A DNA stretch of 64,000 bases, from positions 1 to 64,000 of the forward strand of contig NZ_JAPCZG010000009.1 of NCBI RefSeq assembly GCF_025938155.1. Reading direction: 5' to 3'. Shown in pieces: positions 17,001 to 25,539 of this stretch. How positions within the stretch are numbered: the first letter of the stretch is position 1; each line of letters starts with the position of its first letter. The translations under genes were made by a program, and so were the position numbers. The notes beneath the pieces were generated by a model. That model saw only the letters and a program-made list of their open reading frames with translations, ran no database searches and had not been told where the DNA came from. Source of the stretch: Novosphingobium sp. KCTC 2891. Lineage in GTDB: Bacteria; Pseudomonadota; Alphaproteobacteria; Sphingomonadales; Sphingomonadaceae.

Positions 17001-17479
17001 TATCGGTCGCGCGCGAATTGGTGACGTCGGCCATGGCAACGATCCGCGCAGAGCAGCAAGATCCGCTCATTGCGCGGGCAGGCGAACTGTTCACGGCAAC
17101 GACCCTCGGTGAATTTGCCGCAATCGAGACCGATATAGATGACAAAGGCCATCCGGTCGTGGTTGGAAGGCGAGCCAATGGTGGTATTGCTGCGGTCGCG
17201 ACCATGAGCGACGGCACCCGCGACCAGCTTTTCCTCGCCTTTCGGCTGGCAAGTCTTGAGAATTATGCCGGTGCGACGGAGCCGCTGCCCTTCATCGCGG
17301 ACGACATTCTGGTGCATTTTGATGATGAGCGCAGCCGGTCCACGCTCGACCTGCTCGCCGAGTTTGGCAAGACCAACCAGGTCCTGTTGTTCACGCACCA
17401 TCGCAGCGTCCGGGCCCTCGCCGAACCGCTTACGCAACGAGGCCTTGCAAACTTAATCGACCTAGATCGTGCGGCGTGA
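13994..17479 (+). CDS. YhaN/SbcC-like SMC-type AAA ATPase
   Basis: A 1161-residue ABC/SMC-type ATPase split by long coiled coils. The N-terminal half-head has Walker A GANEAGKST (about residue 34) and the YhaN-type insertion LFGLNHETLRNGG. The C-terminal half-head has signature SDGTRDQLFLAFRLA and Walker B PFIADDILVHFDD, followed by the H-loop TNQVLLFTHH. I see no zinc-hook CxxC in the coiled-coil middle, in keeping with YhaN more than true SbcC. It forms the motor of the nuclease encoded just upstream. Confidence 0.9.
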   Translation: MRLTELSLEKYGGCTSRELTISETAGLTVVYGANEAGKSTCLEAISDFLFSIPKNTQRGSLFGYDGMRIGASMLMADGSTLALKRRKGNGKTLADLSGTALDDTVLAPVLGAITRERFQTLFGLNHETLRNGGERLLHADGDIGRLIVEAGGGLRTLVSRLEVIDGEAAKLFDTRRSANRVFYQQLTAFEAAEKTARGAQLTRETFEQTRKASLAAAEKLEALRSERRSLGASTSRLERVLRVAPHLRQLANFTLNLVDYDDVASFPDDFAAKMRTALDQCNKAETRLEGAIERRNRLKARLDALVVNPGLKAAEQRVRDLAERAIHVSKARSDRANRQREIDEGEAQLAALRRMLGLPADADLAPLIPDQSALNLVRSAADEMLERRPSLASARKRLGELAASLAAIDDRLEAARLAGHDAPPEASSSAFASLAAQKSAHQARQQALDTDSATLTGRLQALGFETIDALATLPCPSVDDTRGEQAARESLTLQIEDQAKLKRQAEREISAGEAEIGALQASGTIASDASLAEARTLRADAWKPIKSAYVSGHLPDDPTARLAAADGLETAIVSADELADRRAEEAERAASLALALRRVAEARTAVTAAEAETAALAAQTEVRIAQWGKSFPQVQAKHPELASLLQFSQARRLVLDESERLRTSSSALAIDEAQLAPTVELFERVEQCRKLDSSHSFAARVSAVQNAISRHEQAHAEYVRDTRDREDLARQHKLVEAEVQQLSDAQAAWDAAWPAAAGALGLKPDISPTDANSAVTEWVGARGVLSAIGQSRQRLKRMDEAEASLTADVRNLATELAIQIGEDCVVAAQMLLARFTDNATAQTQHDEVLPDFKEAKVEADQAQEALGTAREELATLAASAKLDGGDDGALLDAASRCEARMALCNEIALAERTATDVGDKLDLTALRAEWDGRDLDEVRAELTEQTSRATEIESEIEAAILAEKAAKDDLAAYLSQSEVNHAVAEREAAAAQMHLALERYLELSVARELVTSAMATIRAEQQDPLIARAGELFTATTLGEFAAIETDIDDKGHPVVVGRRANGGIAAVATMSDGTRDQLFLAFRLASLENYAGATEPLPFIADDILVHFDDERSRSTLDLLAEFGKTNQVLLFTHHRSVRALAEPLTQRGLANLIDLDRAA

Positions 17480-17747
17480 GGTCGTTCCGCCGACTTACCC
17501 GCCGATACTGTTGCCAGAATTATCGACCGGTGCAGGCACGAACTGCAGGAACTTACCATTTCTGGGGGTGGCTTAAGTTGCGAAGGGCACATCAAAGCCA
17601 TTCGAAGGACGGTTTGCGCCAAGGCTTAGAAACCGTCGAAATAAGCAACAATGGCTTTCCGGATTTCCGGCCCCGCCGCGATCTGCGGAGACGAGCGGGC
17701 TTTTGGGACGCTCGCAGAACCGCTGTTGCATAAGGCAAGGGGGCATA

Positions 17748-18527
17748 ATGGCTCGAACTTTACAGAAAATCGGCGCCGACGGCCCCCTCGTTCGCCCGGA
17801 TGCCGTTGAAGCGCAAATCGACGCAGCTCTCACGCTGTCTCCTGAGCCGCTTCGCGCCCGGCTTGCCATCACCGACCCACGAGACGCCAACCATCTACGC
17901 TCCGAGACGCTCGTCCACTTGGTCCGGCATGGGCGCCGGACCGGCGATCAAGGGCTGATCAGTCTGGTGCTGCCGGTTCTGCTCGCCCGCTGTGAGGCAA
18001 ATCTGATTGTCAAGGTTCCAGACGGCCAACTGCCGGAAGCCGCCACCGTTCGGGAGGACATACTGGGCGAGTTCAGCGAACTGTTCGCCAGCGACGGCAC
18101 AGGCAAGGATCCTGACGAGCTGGACTTCTATGAGTGCAAATTCAATCGCGCCTTCCGCTTCTTCCGGATCGACGTCGTCCGTCGCGAGACCGGGCGGCTC
18201 AAGCACGTGGCGCAGATGCCTGAGCCTGACAAGGACGGCGAGCCTGAACCTCACGACGAGGTGTTCGCTCGCGTGTCTGAGGCGTTCCGCTCGCCGGCGA
18301 CGCAGGACAGCGACGTTTTCCGGTCCGAGCTTCACGACGCGATTTTAGAACTGCCGCCCGATGAGCGCGACGCGGTCATCCTCGTTCACGCGCTCGGCTA
18401 TCAGGAAGAGTCTGACGATCCAGGCGAGGAGACCGCAGCGACACGCTGCGACTGCACCGGACGCACAATTCGCAACCGACTGACACGGGCGGCGACGAAG
18501 CTGGCCCGTTTCAAGGAGGATCTATGA
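17748..18527 (+). CDS. Sigma-70-like protein, first gene of the helicase module
   Basis: A 259-residue protein whose C-terminus looks like sigma region 4 (ELPPDERDAVILVHALGYQE, then CTGRTIRNRLTRAATKLARF as helix-turn-helix) and whose middle recalls region 2 (FYECKFNRAFRFFRIDVVRR). It could be a specialised sigma factor or a DNA-binding regulator built on that fold. It overlaps the next gene by 4 bases (ATGA) and begins a tight run with the ImmA-UvrD fusion. AAGGGGG before the ATG supports the start. A sigma-like regulator controlling a defence operon would be unusual. The family assignment is by motif reading only. Confidence 0.6.
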   Translation: MARTLQKIGADGPLVRPDAVEAQIDAALTLSPEPLRARLAITDPRDANHLRSETLVHLVRHGRRTGDQGLISLVLPVLLARCEANLIVKVPDGQLPEAATVREDILGEFSELFASDGTGKDPDELDFYECKFNRAFRFFRIDVVRRETGRLKHVAQMPEPDKDGEPEPHDEVFARVSEAFRSPATQDSDVFRSELHDAILELPPDERDAVILVHALGYQEESDDPGEETAATRCDCTGRTIRNRLTRAATKLARFKEDL

Positions 18528-19186
18528 CCCCGACACTCACCGCTAGCCCGCCCAGTCTCAGGGAGGCGCTCTATGCCTTGTCGATCGCAAAGGATGTCCC
18601 TGACGCGGCCTTGCTCGATGATGTCGTGCGTCGCTTCCCGCAGTTCGGCGGCGAACTGACCAACTACGCTATCGCCATCGCCATCGACGCGCTGCATGGT
18701 GATGCGGTCGTCGAGGCGGCTGAAGCTGCTCTTGATCCGAATGTCTTGAGCCCGGCCGTCTCGCGCGCGATGAGCCGATTTCAGAACCGGCTGCATGCGG
18801 TCTCGGAGCCGACGCGCTTGCAGGCCGCGACCGATCAATTGGTCTCGGCGGACGCAATAAATCCGTTCGCTTCGCTCTCGCGCGAGGATTTTCGCGGGTT
18901 CGCGAGGCGGCTGGACGCCAACAGCGTTTTTGTCGCCAAACTGAGAGATCGACAGATCAAGCCCGACACGCTGACGCCGGGATTTCGGAAGCGGGTCGCC
19001 GATGATTTGCACGCGCCGCTCAATGTGGTCATCGCTCACTTTGCGGCCGCTCAGGCCGGTGCGACGGGCCCACAATTCTACAAGGCGGACGGCAAGCCCA
19101 ACAACGGCGGCCGCCAGACCTTCGAGGAGGCCGTGCGGAGCTCTGGCTTGAGCGAGGCTCAACAAAGCGCGCTGTTGGCGCTCTAA
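18524..19186 (+). CDS. Unknown protein, second gene of the helicase module
   Basis: A 220-residue, probably all-helical protein (LREALYALSIAKDVPDAALL near the start; a conserved-looking C-terminal part QFYKADGKPNNGGRQTFEEA). I recognise no family. It is translationally coupled to the sigma-like gene by a 4-base overlap and is 3 bases from the ImmA-UvrD fusion gene, so it is very probably part of the same functional unit. The tail, with KPNNGGRQTFEEAVRSSGLS, could be the sequence presented to the ImmA-like protease or a DNA-contact segment; both ideas are speculative. Confidence 0.65.
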   Translation: MTPTLTASPPSLREALYALSIAKDVPDAALLDDVVRRFPQFGGELTNYAIAIAIDALHGDAVVEAAEAALDPNVLSPAVSRAMSRFQNRLHAVSEPTRLQAATDQLVSADAINPFASLSREDFRGFARRLDANSVFVAKLRDRQIKPDTLTPGFRKRVADDLHAPLNVVIAHFAAAQAGATGPQFYKADGKPNNGGRQTFEEAVRSSGLSEAQQSALLAL

Positions 19187-19189
19187 TCG

Positions 19190-22100
19190 ATGGATGCGTT
19201 CGAGCCGATCCGGTCCGCCGCCGCAGCGCTCCATGAGACGCTGGTGGCGAAGGGCGCCGACCCGCTCAATCCTTTGGCGCTGGTCGAGGCGGCTGCGGCG
19301 GATCTCGACCTCGAGCTTGTCTGGCTGCCAGCCGACGATCCGGCCCTAAAGGGCGCACGCGCACTATACGACGATCAAAGCGGGAGCATCTGCTGCGAAT
19401 CCGACGGCAACGGGCCTGCTCGGGCGTTGCTGGTTGCACACGAGATCGGGCACGCTCGGCTCCATGCCGGCTCGGCGACTTGCGCGGCGACGGACATCGA
19501 CGCTTCGCGCTCGACCGAGGCCGCGCAAGTCGGGCTGCAACGCGTCGAGGATTATGGCGCGCGCGAGCGCCGCGAGCTTCAGGCGAACGTCTTCGGACGC
19601 GAGTTGATGCTTCCGCGCGCGCTCGCGCGACGTCTTCATGTCGACCAAGGGCTTGGCGCCACGGAGATCACCGCCCGGACGGGGCTGCCGATCGCGCTCG
19701 TTCGCCAACAGCTTTTCGATGCCTTGCTTTTGCCCGAGGCCGAGCTCGCGGCGGCGGAGCCGGCACCCGCTTATCTGCCGAGACCGGACCCGTCGCAAGA
19801 TCGGGCGGCCGCGCATCGCGGCTCGCCGTTCCAGCTCCAAGCGGGGCCTGGCACCGGCAAGACGCGCACCCTCGTCAAGCGCGTGACCTCGCTGGCTTCG
19901 GAGGGGATCGATCCGGCGGCAATGCTCATCCTCACCTTCTCAAACCGGGCCGCCGGCGAGCTTTCGGAGCGCCTGTCGAGCGCGCTGCCCGAGGCCGCGC
20001 CCAAACTCTGGGTCGGGACATTTCATGCCTTCGGGCTCGATTTGGTGCGTCGTCACCATCATCGGCTCGGCCTGTCGTCGAACCCCGCCCTGTTCGACCG
20101 CAGTGATGCGATCGAGCTGCTTGAGGAGATTCTGCCGACGCTTCCGCTCATCCATTATCGGAATCTGTGGGATCCCGCGATGGTGCTCCGCGACGTAGTC
20201 GCGGCGATCTCGCGCGCCAAGGACGAGATGGCCGATCCGGTGCGCTACCGCGCGCTGGCCTTGGCGATGCGCGATGCGGCTGGCACCGACGAAGATAGGC
20301 AGGTCGCGGCCGCCAAATGCCTGGAGATCGCGGACATCTACGATCTCTACGAGGACGCCAAGACCCGCCATGGCGGGGTCGATTTCGGCGACCTGATCAT
20401 GTTGCCGGCGAGGCTCCTGGATACGGATGCAGCGATCCGGACGGCGGTGCAGCTGCGCCATCGGCATGTCTTGGTCGATGAGTATCAGGATGTGAACCGG
20501 GCCAGCGCGCGCCTGCTCAAGTCGGTCGTCGGCGACGGTGAGCGGCTCTGGGTGGTCGGGGACTCGCGACAGTCGATCTACCGATTTCGCGGCGCGTCCT
20601 CGGTCAACATGGCGCGGTTCTCCACGGACTATCCGGGCGCCGTCGTTGACCAGCTCGGCGTCAATTACCGCTCGACCGAACAAGTGGTTCACGCTTTCGC
20701 GGCGGTCGCTCCGCACATGGGCGCGTCGCACGGCATGCTTCCGCTCGCGCTCGAGGCGGATCGGGGCGCGGGGCCGGGTCAGCCCGAGGTTCGCCGCTTC
20801 GAGACCCTGTCGGACGAAGCCGCCGGCGTCGCAGCGCGAGTCCGCGAGGTCGAAGCCGCCGGCGTTCGGCTGCGCGACCAGGCGGTGCTCTGCCGGTCCA
20901 ACAACCGCTTGAACGAAATCGCCGCGGCGCTGGAGGCGCGCGACATTCCGGTTCTGCATCTGGGTAGCCTTTTCGAACGCGAAGAGGTCCGCGACCTGCT
21001 AGCGCTGCTCAGCCTGACGGTCGATCCGTTCGGCGACGGGCTAGTGCGCGTCGGCGCAATGCCGCGATACGGGCTTAGCCTGCAGGACGTCAGGGCGGTC
21101 TCGCGCCACCTTCGCGCGGACAAGCGGCCGGCGCTGACGGGGCTCGCCGAGGCCGCGAGCGCGCCCGGGCTCTCGCGGGGCGGCCGAGAGGGCGTTGCGC
21201 GGCTCGCGGCGGATCTAGCGGGGCTCTCGCCGCGCAGTTCGGCTTGGGACTTCTTGTCGACCTATCTGCTGGACCGGACCGACCTTGCGCGCCGTCACGG
21301 GGCGGCCGGCACGGTGACGGCGCGAATGCGCGCGGTCGCCATCTGGCAGTTCCTGAACTTCGCGCGCGAGCAGAGCCCGGTGGGGGCGGGCGCGCCGATC
21401 CAACGAACGCTCGATCGAGTGCGGCAGTTGGTGCTGCTAGCCGAGGAGCGCGACCTGCGCCAAGTGCCGGCGGCGGCACTGCATCTGGACGCGGTCCGTC
21501 TCATGACGGTGCATGCCAGCAAGGGCCTCGAGTTCGAGGCCGTGCATGTGCCCGGCCTCACTAAATCGAGCTTCCCGGCTTCGAATCGCGGCCAGCGCTG
21601 CCCGCCGCCAATCGGGTTGATCGAGGGCGCGCAAGCGCTGTCCGTCTCGGACGAGGCCAAACGGGCGCACGAGCATGAAGAGGAATGCCTTTTCTTCGTG
21701 GCGCTGTCTCGGGCGCGCACGCACCTAACGCTCTCGCTTGCACGCAAACAGCCCAACGGCAACAACCGCTCGCCGTCACCTTATCTGGATTGGCTGCCGG
21801 GTGGCCGGGTGAGCGAGATCGCCCGACCGGCGATGATGCCGCCCCCGGAAGGTGCCTCCTCGCTGGGACCGATCGCGATCGCTTGGCCCGAGAATTGGGC
21901 GCTGACCGACAGTCGGCTCGGTGCCTACGAGAAATGCCCGCGCCGCTTCTTCTACACCCACGTGCTTGGCTTGGGCAGCGCTCGAAAGCCGACCGCCTTC
22001 TCGCGCACACACGACTGCCTTTACGACCTGCTCCGTTGGCTCGCCGACGCCCGCCGGACGTCGACGCCGACGCTTGCCGAGGTGGAGGCCACCTTCGAGG

Positions 22101-22618
22101 CGATCTGGGCGAAGCGCGGACCTGCCGACCACGCCTTCGCCGCCGACTATCGACGGCTCGCGGGTCGTCTGGTGGCGGCGCTGATAGATGCGGGCGCGGG
22201 TCGCCGATTCCGCAAGGCGCAGCCGCTCGCCATCGACTTCGCCAACGGGCGGGTCATGGTCGAGCCGAATGAGCTGGCCGAGCTTCCCGACGGCACCGTC
22301 GTCGTCCGGCGGGTGCGCACGGGCTACAAGCGCAGCGACGAGTACGACCGGCTGGAGTACACGCTTTACCAGCTGGCGGCCCAAGCCCAGTTCGGCGCGG
22401 GCGTGGTGGTGCAGGCACTGCACCTGACTGACGGCTCGGCCGAGCCCGTCACGCTCTCGGCGACAAAGCTCGGCAACCGCCGGGTCAAGAGCGAAACCAT
22501 GCTGGCGGGCATCGCCGTCGGCGATTTCCCGGTCGAGATCGACGCGGTCACCTGTCCACGCTGCCCGCATTTCTTCGTCTGCGCGGCGACGCCTGGGGGC
22601 GATCTCGATCTGACCTGA
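19190..22618 (+). CDS. ImmA/IrrE metallopeptidase - UvrD helicase - FeS nuclease-like fusion
   Basis: A 1142-residue three-part protein. Residues 1-185 form an ImmA/IrrE zincin with HEIGH (His84, Glu85, His88) and a downstream Glu in RRELQANVFGRELMLP. Residues about 195-860 form a UvrD/Rep helicase: AGPGTGKT (218-225), VLVDEYQDVN, VVGDSRQSIYRFRGAS, TVHASKGLEFEAVHV and FVALSRARTHL. The C-terminus resembles AddB/Cas4-type PD-(D/E)XK nucleases with four cysteines placed for an iron-sulphur cluster (YEKCPRRFF; TCPRCPHFFVCA). The expected catalytic DYK is replaced by RVR, so this domain looks inactive and may be a DNA-binding clamp. ImmA-like proteases usually cleave a repressor after DNA damage; here the sensor is fused to a DNA motor. 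It is 107 bases upstream of the ubiquitin-like operon. Confidence 0.85.
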   Translation: MDAFEPIRSAAAALHETLVAKGADPLNPLALVEAAAADLDLELVWLPADDPALKGARALYDDQSGSICCESDGNGPARALLVAHEIGHARLHAGSATCAATDIDASRSTEAAQVGLQRVEDYGARERRELQANVFGRELMLPRALARRLHVDQGLGATEITARTGLPIALVRQQLFDALLLPEAELAAAEPAPAYLPRPDPSQDRAAAHRGSPFQLQAGPGTGKTRTLVKRVTSLASEGIDPAAMLILTFSNRAAGELSERLSSALPEAAPKLWVGTFHAFGLDLVRRHHHRLGLSSNPALFDRSDAIELLEEILPTLPLIHYRNLWDPAMVLRDVVAAISRAKDEMADPVRYRALALAMRDAAGTDEDRQVAAAKCLEIADIYDLYEDAKTRHGGVDFGDLIMLPARLLDTDAAIRTAVQLRHRHVLVDEYQDVNRASARLLKSVVGDGERLWVVGDSRQSIYRFRGASSVNMARFSTDYPGAVVDQLGVNYRSTEQVVHAFAAVAPHMGASHGMLPLALEADRGAGPGQPEVRRFETLSDEAAGVAARVREVEAAGVRLRDQAVLCRSNNRLNEIAAALEARDIPVLHLGSLFEREEVRDLLALLSLTVDPFGDGLVRVGAMPRYGLSLQDVRAVSRHLRADKRPALTGLAEAASAPGLSRGGREGVARLAADLAGLSPRSSAWDFLSTYLLDRTDLARRHGAAGTVTARMRAVAIWQFLNFAREQSPVGAGAPIQRTLDRVRQLVLLAEERDLRQVPAAALHLDAVRLMTVHASKGLEFEAVHVPGLTKSSFPASNRGQRCPPPIGLIEGAQALSVSDEAKRAHEHEEECLFFVALSRARTHLTLSLARKQPNGNNRSPSPYLDWLPGGRVSEIARPAMMPPPEGASSLGPIAIAWPENWALTDSRLGAYEKCPRRFFYTHVLGLGSARKPTAFSRTHDCLYDLLRWLADARRTSTPTLAEVEATFEAIWAKRGPADHAFAADYRRLAGRLVAALIDAGAGRRFRKAQPLAIDFANGRVMVEPNELAELPDGTVVVRRVRTGYKRSDEYDRLEYTLYQLAAQAQFGAGVVVQALHLTDGSAEPVTLSATKLGNRRVKSETMLAGIAVGDFPVEIDAVTCPRCPHFFVCAATPGGDLDLT

Positions 22619-22725
22619 CAAACGGCGATCCGGCTTTCCGGTTCTGCGCTCGCCTTCCGATCAGGGAGGTAAGGGACGAAAGAGGGGCAATTGGGCCTCA
22701 CACTTCGATCCTGGAGTGTTAACCC

Positions 22726-23235
22726 ATGAAGACCATCGACCTGTTCTACCAGGGCGAAGGCGTTGCCGAGATCGAGCACCTCGAAATCGAGCCCGACACC
22801 ACCTTCGCCGACCTCAAGGCCCGCCTCATCGCCAAGCACGGCGGCGCGGCCGATGCGCTGCTGTTCGCCGAGGACGAGGACGACCCGCTCGACGACACCC
22901 AGACGGTGAAGGACCGCGCCACCGGCAAGGGTCTGAAGCTGCACCTCCACCGCTGCCGCCACATCACGGCGGCGGTCACCTACAACGGTGAGACGATCGA
23001 CCGGAAGTTCGCGCCCAGCGCGACCGTCGCGCGCGTCAAGCGGTGGGCGGCCGAGCGCAAGTTCGGGATGACCGACGAGGAGGCCGGCGAGCACGTCCTC
23101 CAGATCGCCGGTACCCACGAGCGGCCGGCGCCCGGCACCCACATCGGCGTGCTGGCGAACCGCAAGACCTGCGGGCTCGCCTTCGACCTGGTCGCTGACG
23201 AGCGCGTCAACGGCGCGAGCGAGGATCGGTGGTGA
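22726..23235 (+). CDS. bilA: BilA-like tandem ubiquitin-like protein
   Basis: A 169-residue protein that reads as two beta-grasp (ubiquitin-like) domains in tandem: about residues 1-76 ([20 protein letters not shown] ... GLKLHLHRC) and 77-155 ([20 protein letters not shown] ... [10 protein letters not shown]). Two fused ubiquitin-like domains are the hallmark of the ISG15-like protein of Bil anti-phage systems, which is attached to phage structural proteins. No C-terminal Gly-Gly is seen; the protein ends in SEDRW, so either the tail is processed by the JAB protease or conjugation uses another end. GGAG stands 9 bases before the ATG. The end overlaps the E2 gene by 7 bases. Confidence 0.85.
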   Translation: MKTIDLFYQGEGVAEIEHLEIEPDTTFADLKARLIAKHGGAADALLFAEDEDDPLDDTQTVKDRATGKGLKLHLHRCRHITAAVTYNGETIDRKFAPSATVARVKRWAAERKFGMTDEEAGEHVLQIAGTHERPAPGTHIGVLANRKTCGLAFDLVADERVNGASEDRW

Positions 23236-23705
23236 TCGGGCCCGATCAGCGCGCCTTCGAGGCGGACGTGGCCCGCGCCACGTTCCGCCTCGGCCAAGTC
23301 GAAGGCCGCTGGCGGCTGGTCGAGACCCGCTGGCCCCACGCCTTCATCGGCGTCACCGCCAAGGACCGCCGTGAGTTTGTGCTGCGCCTGAACTGCGCTG
23401 GCTTTCCGCAGGCGCTGCCGACCGGCGGTCCCTGGGACATGGCGACCGACCAGATCCTGCCGTTCGACCTCTGGCCGCGGGGTCAGGGTGGCCGTGTCTC
23501 GGCGGTTTTCCGCACCGACTGGAAAAGCGGCAGCGCGCTGTATCTGCCGTGCGACCGCGAGTCCTTCGCCGGTCACGAGAACTGGCGTCACGAGATGCCC
23601 TCGAAAATTTGGCGTCCCGCCGACGGGGTCGTCCAATATCTGGAGCTGGTCCATGAACTTCTCAATTGCCGCGATTATTCGCCGCCGCTTCGCGCCGCGG
23701 CATGA
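23229..23705 (+). CDS. bilB: BilB-like E2 ubiquitin-conjugating enzyme
   Basis: A 158-residue bacterial E2-like protein. The core strand pattern ([20 protein letters not shown], then ALPTGGPWD) leads to Cys108 in [17 protein letters not shown], the likely thioester-forming cysteine, followed by a helix ([18 protein letters not shown]). It would take the activated ubiquitin-like protein from the E1 and pass it to the target. A GTG start at 23229 (or 23232) overlaps the end of the Ubl gene. No E3 gene is seen, as expected for these systems. Confidence 0.82.
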   Translation: MVIGPDQRAFEADVARATFRLGQVEGRWRLVETRWPHAFIGVTAKDRREFVLRLNCAGFPQALPTGGPWDMATDQILPFDLWPRGQGGRVSAVFRTDWKSGSALYLPCDRESFAGHENWRHEMPSKIWRPADGVVQYLELVHELLNCRDYSPPLRAAA

Positions 23706-24171
23706 ACTGTCCTGTTCCTGGTGGACCTGGTGGCGCCTGCTTCGCGCGCTCCGCCAGCGTGGCCGCGGCGCCAGCCGCGAGAGCGGCGCCTTTCTGCTTG
23801 GGCGGCAGGAAAACGGCCGGCGCCGGATCGTCGACTTCGTCCTCTATGACGATCTCGATCCGCACTGTCTCGACACCGGGATCGTGCGTTTCGATGGGCG
23901 TCACTTCGGCGCGCTCTGGGCGATCTGCAAGGAGCGCGCGCTGAGCGTGGTCGCCGACATCCATGTCCATCCGGCCGGAGCCGGTCAGAGCGAATTCGAT
24001 CGCGACCATCCGATGATCTCGCGCGCCGGTCACCTGGCGCTGATCCTTCCGAACTTCGCCGCCCCGCCGCAGCCCCGCGCCTCGATCGGCATCTACCGCT
24101 ACCTGGGCGGCAAGCGCTGGGCGGCCGTGGGCCGCGACGACCGCGCCGCCTTCTTCCACATCGGTTTCTAA
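23653..24171 (+). CDS. bilD: BilD-like JAB/JAMM deubiquitinase
   Basis: A 172-residue JAB-domain metalloprotease with a complete JAMM motif: Glu43 (ESGAFLLG), His104-x-His106 (DIHVHP), Ser113 and Asp116 (SEFD). It should cleave the bond between the ubiquitin-like protein and its target or mature the precursor. I take the ATG at 23653, which overlaps the E2 gene by 53 bases; the basic, Trp-rich N-terminus ([20 protein letters not shown]) may be an adaptor segment. The E1 gene starts 9 bases downstream. Confidence 0.85.
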   Translation: MNFSIAAIIRRRFAPRHELSCSWWTWWRLLRALRQRGRGASRESGAFLLGRQENGRRRIVDFVLYDDLDPHCLDTGIVRFDGRHFGALWAICKERALSVVADIHVHPAGAGQSEFDRDHPMISRAGHLALILPNFAAPPQPRASIGIYRYLGGKRWAAVGRDDRAAFFHIGF

Positions 24172-24180
24172 GGAAACGCC

Positions 24181-25539
24181 ATGACTGCCATCGTCTCCGC
24201 AGACTCACTGCACCGCCTGGTCAAGCAGGCGATCGACAGCGGCGCCGCCGCGACCGTCGCCGAGGCCGAGGCCTTGTTCCAGGGCTTTCGCCTCGCCATC
24301 ACCTTCATGCCCGACGATCCAGCCGATCCGGTCGAACAGGCGACGCTGCTGACAGCCGTGGCACTTGGGCGGCGCGTGTTTCTAGGCGGCGTCACCGTCG
24401 TCGGGGCTCTCGAAATTCCGGTCAGCACCCTTCTGCCACTGGGGCCGACGCTCGGCGACGCTGTCAAGGCGCTGGGGGGCGAGATTGGCGGCGGCTCGGG
24501 CGCGCCGATGGTGGTCATCGGGCCGAGGCTGGGGCGTCGAGACGGCTTCGCCATTCGCACCGCGGCGGCAGGCTGGCGCGGCGGCATCGTTCCGGCCCAT
24601 GCCGACCTCACGCCCGAGGCCGGACCCGCAAACCCTTTGGCCGGAATGCTGGCGGCGGCGCTGGCGATCAACGAAGCTTTCCTGCACGTCAACGGCGCGA
24701 AGGCGGCTGGACGCAGCGCGGTCGGACTGTCCTTGTGGCGGCCATCTCGGGATGTCGACTGGCTCGCCGCGGATCCGTCCGAACCCGCGCTGACCTTTCT
24801 GCCGTCACAGCTCTGGTTGATCGGCCTTGGGCACCTGGGCCAGGCCTATCTCTGGGCGCTCGGCCTCTTACCTTTCGCGGCGCCTGCCGACGTTATGCTG
24901 GTGCTGCAGGATGTCGATGCGATCACGGCCTCGACCGAGAGCACCTCCATTCTGACCGACGCAACCCTGATCGGGGTGAAGAAGACCCGCGCGATGGCGG
25001 CCTGGGCAGAGCGCCGCGGGTTTCAGGCCTCGATCCAGGAACGGCTGTTCGACGCTGATTTCAGGCGTCGCCCGGACGAGCCGGCGGTCGCCCTGTGCGG
25101 CCTCGACAACGCGGCAGGGCGCAGGGCGCTCGATCAGGTCGGCTTCGACATGATCGTGGAAGCGGGCCTTGGCCGAGGCCATCGTGATTTTCGAACCATG
25201 CGCCTGCACACTCTTCCCGGGGCTCGTCCGACCGCCGACATGTGGAAGGCTGCGGCGGCCGGAGAAAAGGTCGAGGACCGGCCCGCCTATGCCAACCTGA
25301 TCAATGAAGGCGTCCTAGATCGCTGCGGCATGACGCTACTCGCCGGCAAGGCCGTGGGCGCACCGTTTGTGGGAGCCGTCGCCGCAGCCTTGGCGCTTTC
25401 GGAGATCCTGCGCCTGCTGCATGGCGGTCCTGTTCACCGTCTGATTGATCTCGATTTGCTCGGCGTCGATCACCGCTCGATAGTGCTGCATGGGGACGGT
25501 TTTAAAAGGCTCAACCCCGGCTTTACGAACGCCAGTTAA
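24181..25539 (+). CDS. bilC: BilC-like E1 ubiquitin-activating enzyme (ThiF family)
   Basis: A 452-residue protein with a roughly 190-residue N-terminal domain lacking obvious motifs and a C-terminal ThiF/E1 adenylation domain: nucleotide-binding GLGHLG (215-220), acidic LQDVD (242-246), LCGLDN (305-310) and a probable catalytic Cys382 in GVLDRCGM. It would adenylate the ubiquitin-like protein, form the first thioester, and hand it to the E2. It is the last gene of the four-gene operon, with AAGGAAAC before the ATG. All four enzymatic parts keep their key residues, so the system looks functional. Confidence 0.88.
   Translation: MTAIVSADSLHRLVKQAIDSGAAATVAEAEALFQGFRLAITFMPDDPADPVEQATLLTAVALGRRVFLGGVTVVGALEIPVSTLLPLGPTLGDAVKALGGEIGGGSGAPMVVIGPRLGRRDGFAIRTAAAGWRGGIVPAHADLTPEAGPANPLAGMLAAALAINEAFLHVNGAKAAGRSAVGLSLWRPSRDVDWLAADPSEPALTFLPSQLWLIGLGHLGQAYLWALGLLPFAAPADVMLVLQDVDAITASTESTSILTDATLIGVKKTRAMAAWAERRGFQASIQERLFDADFRRRPDEPAVALCGLDNAAGRRALDQVGFDMIVEAGLGRGHRDFRTMRLHTLPGARPTADMWKAAAAGEKVEDRPAYANLINEGVLDRCGMTLLAGKAVGAPFVGAVAAALALSEILRLLHGGPVHRLIDLDLLGVDHRSIVLHGDGFKRLNPGFTNAS

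Noticed and set aside
22619..22725. Terminator between the helicase fusion and the Ubl gene
   Set aside because: No stable stem with a T-run was found; the gap may hold a promoter, but no clear -35/-10 pair is visible.
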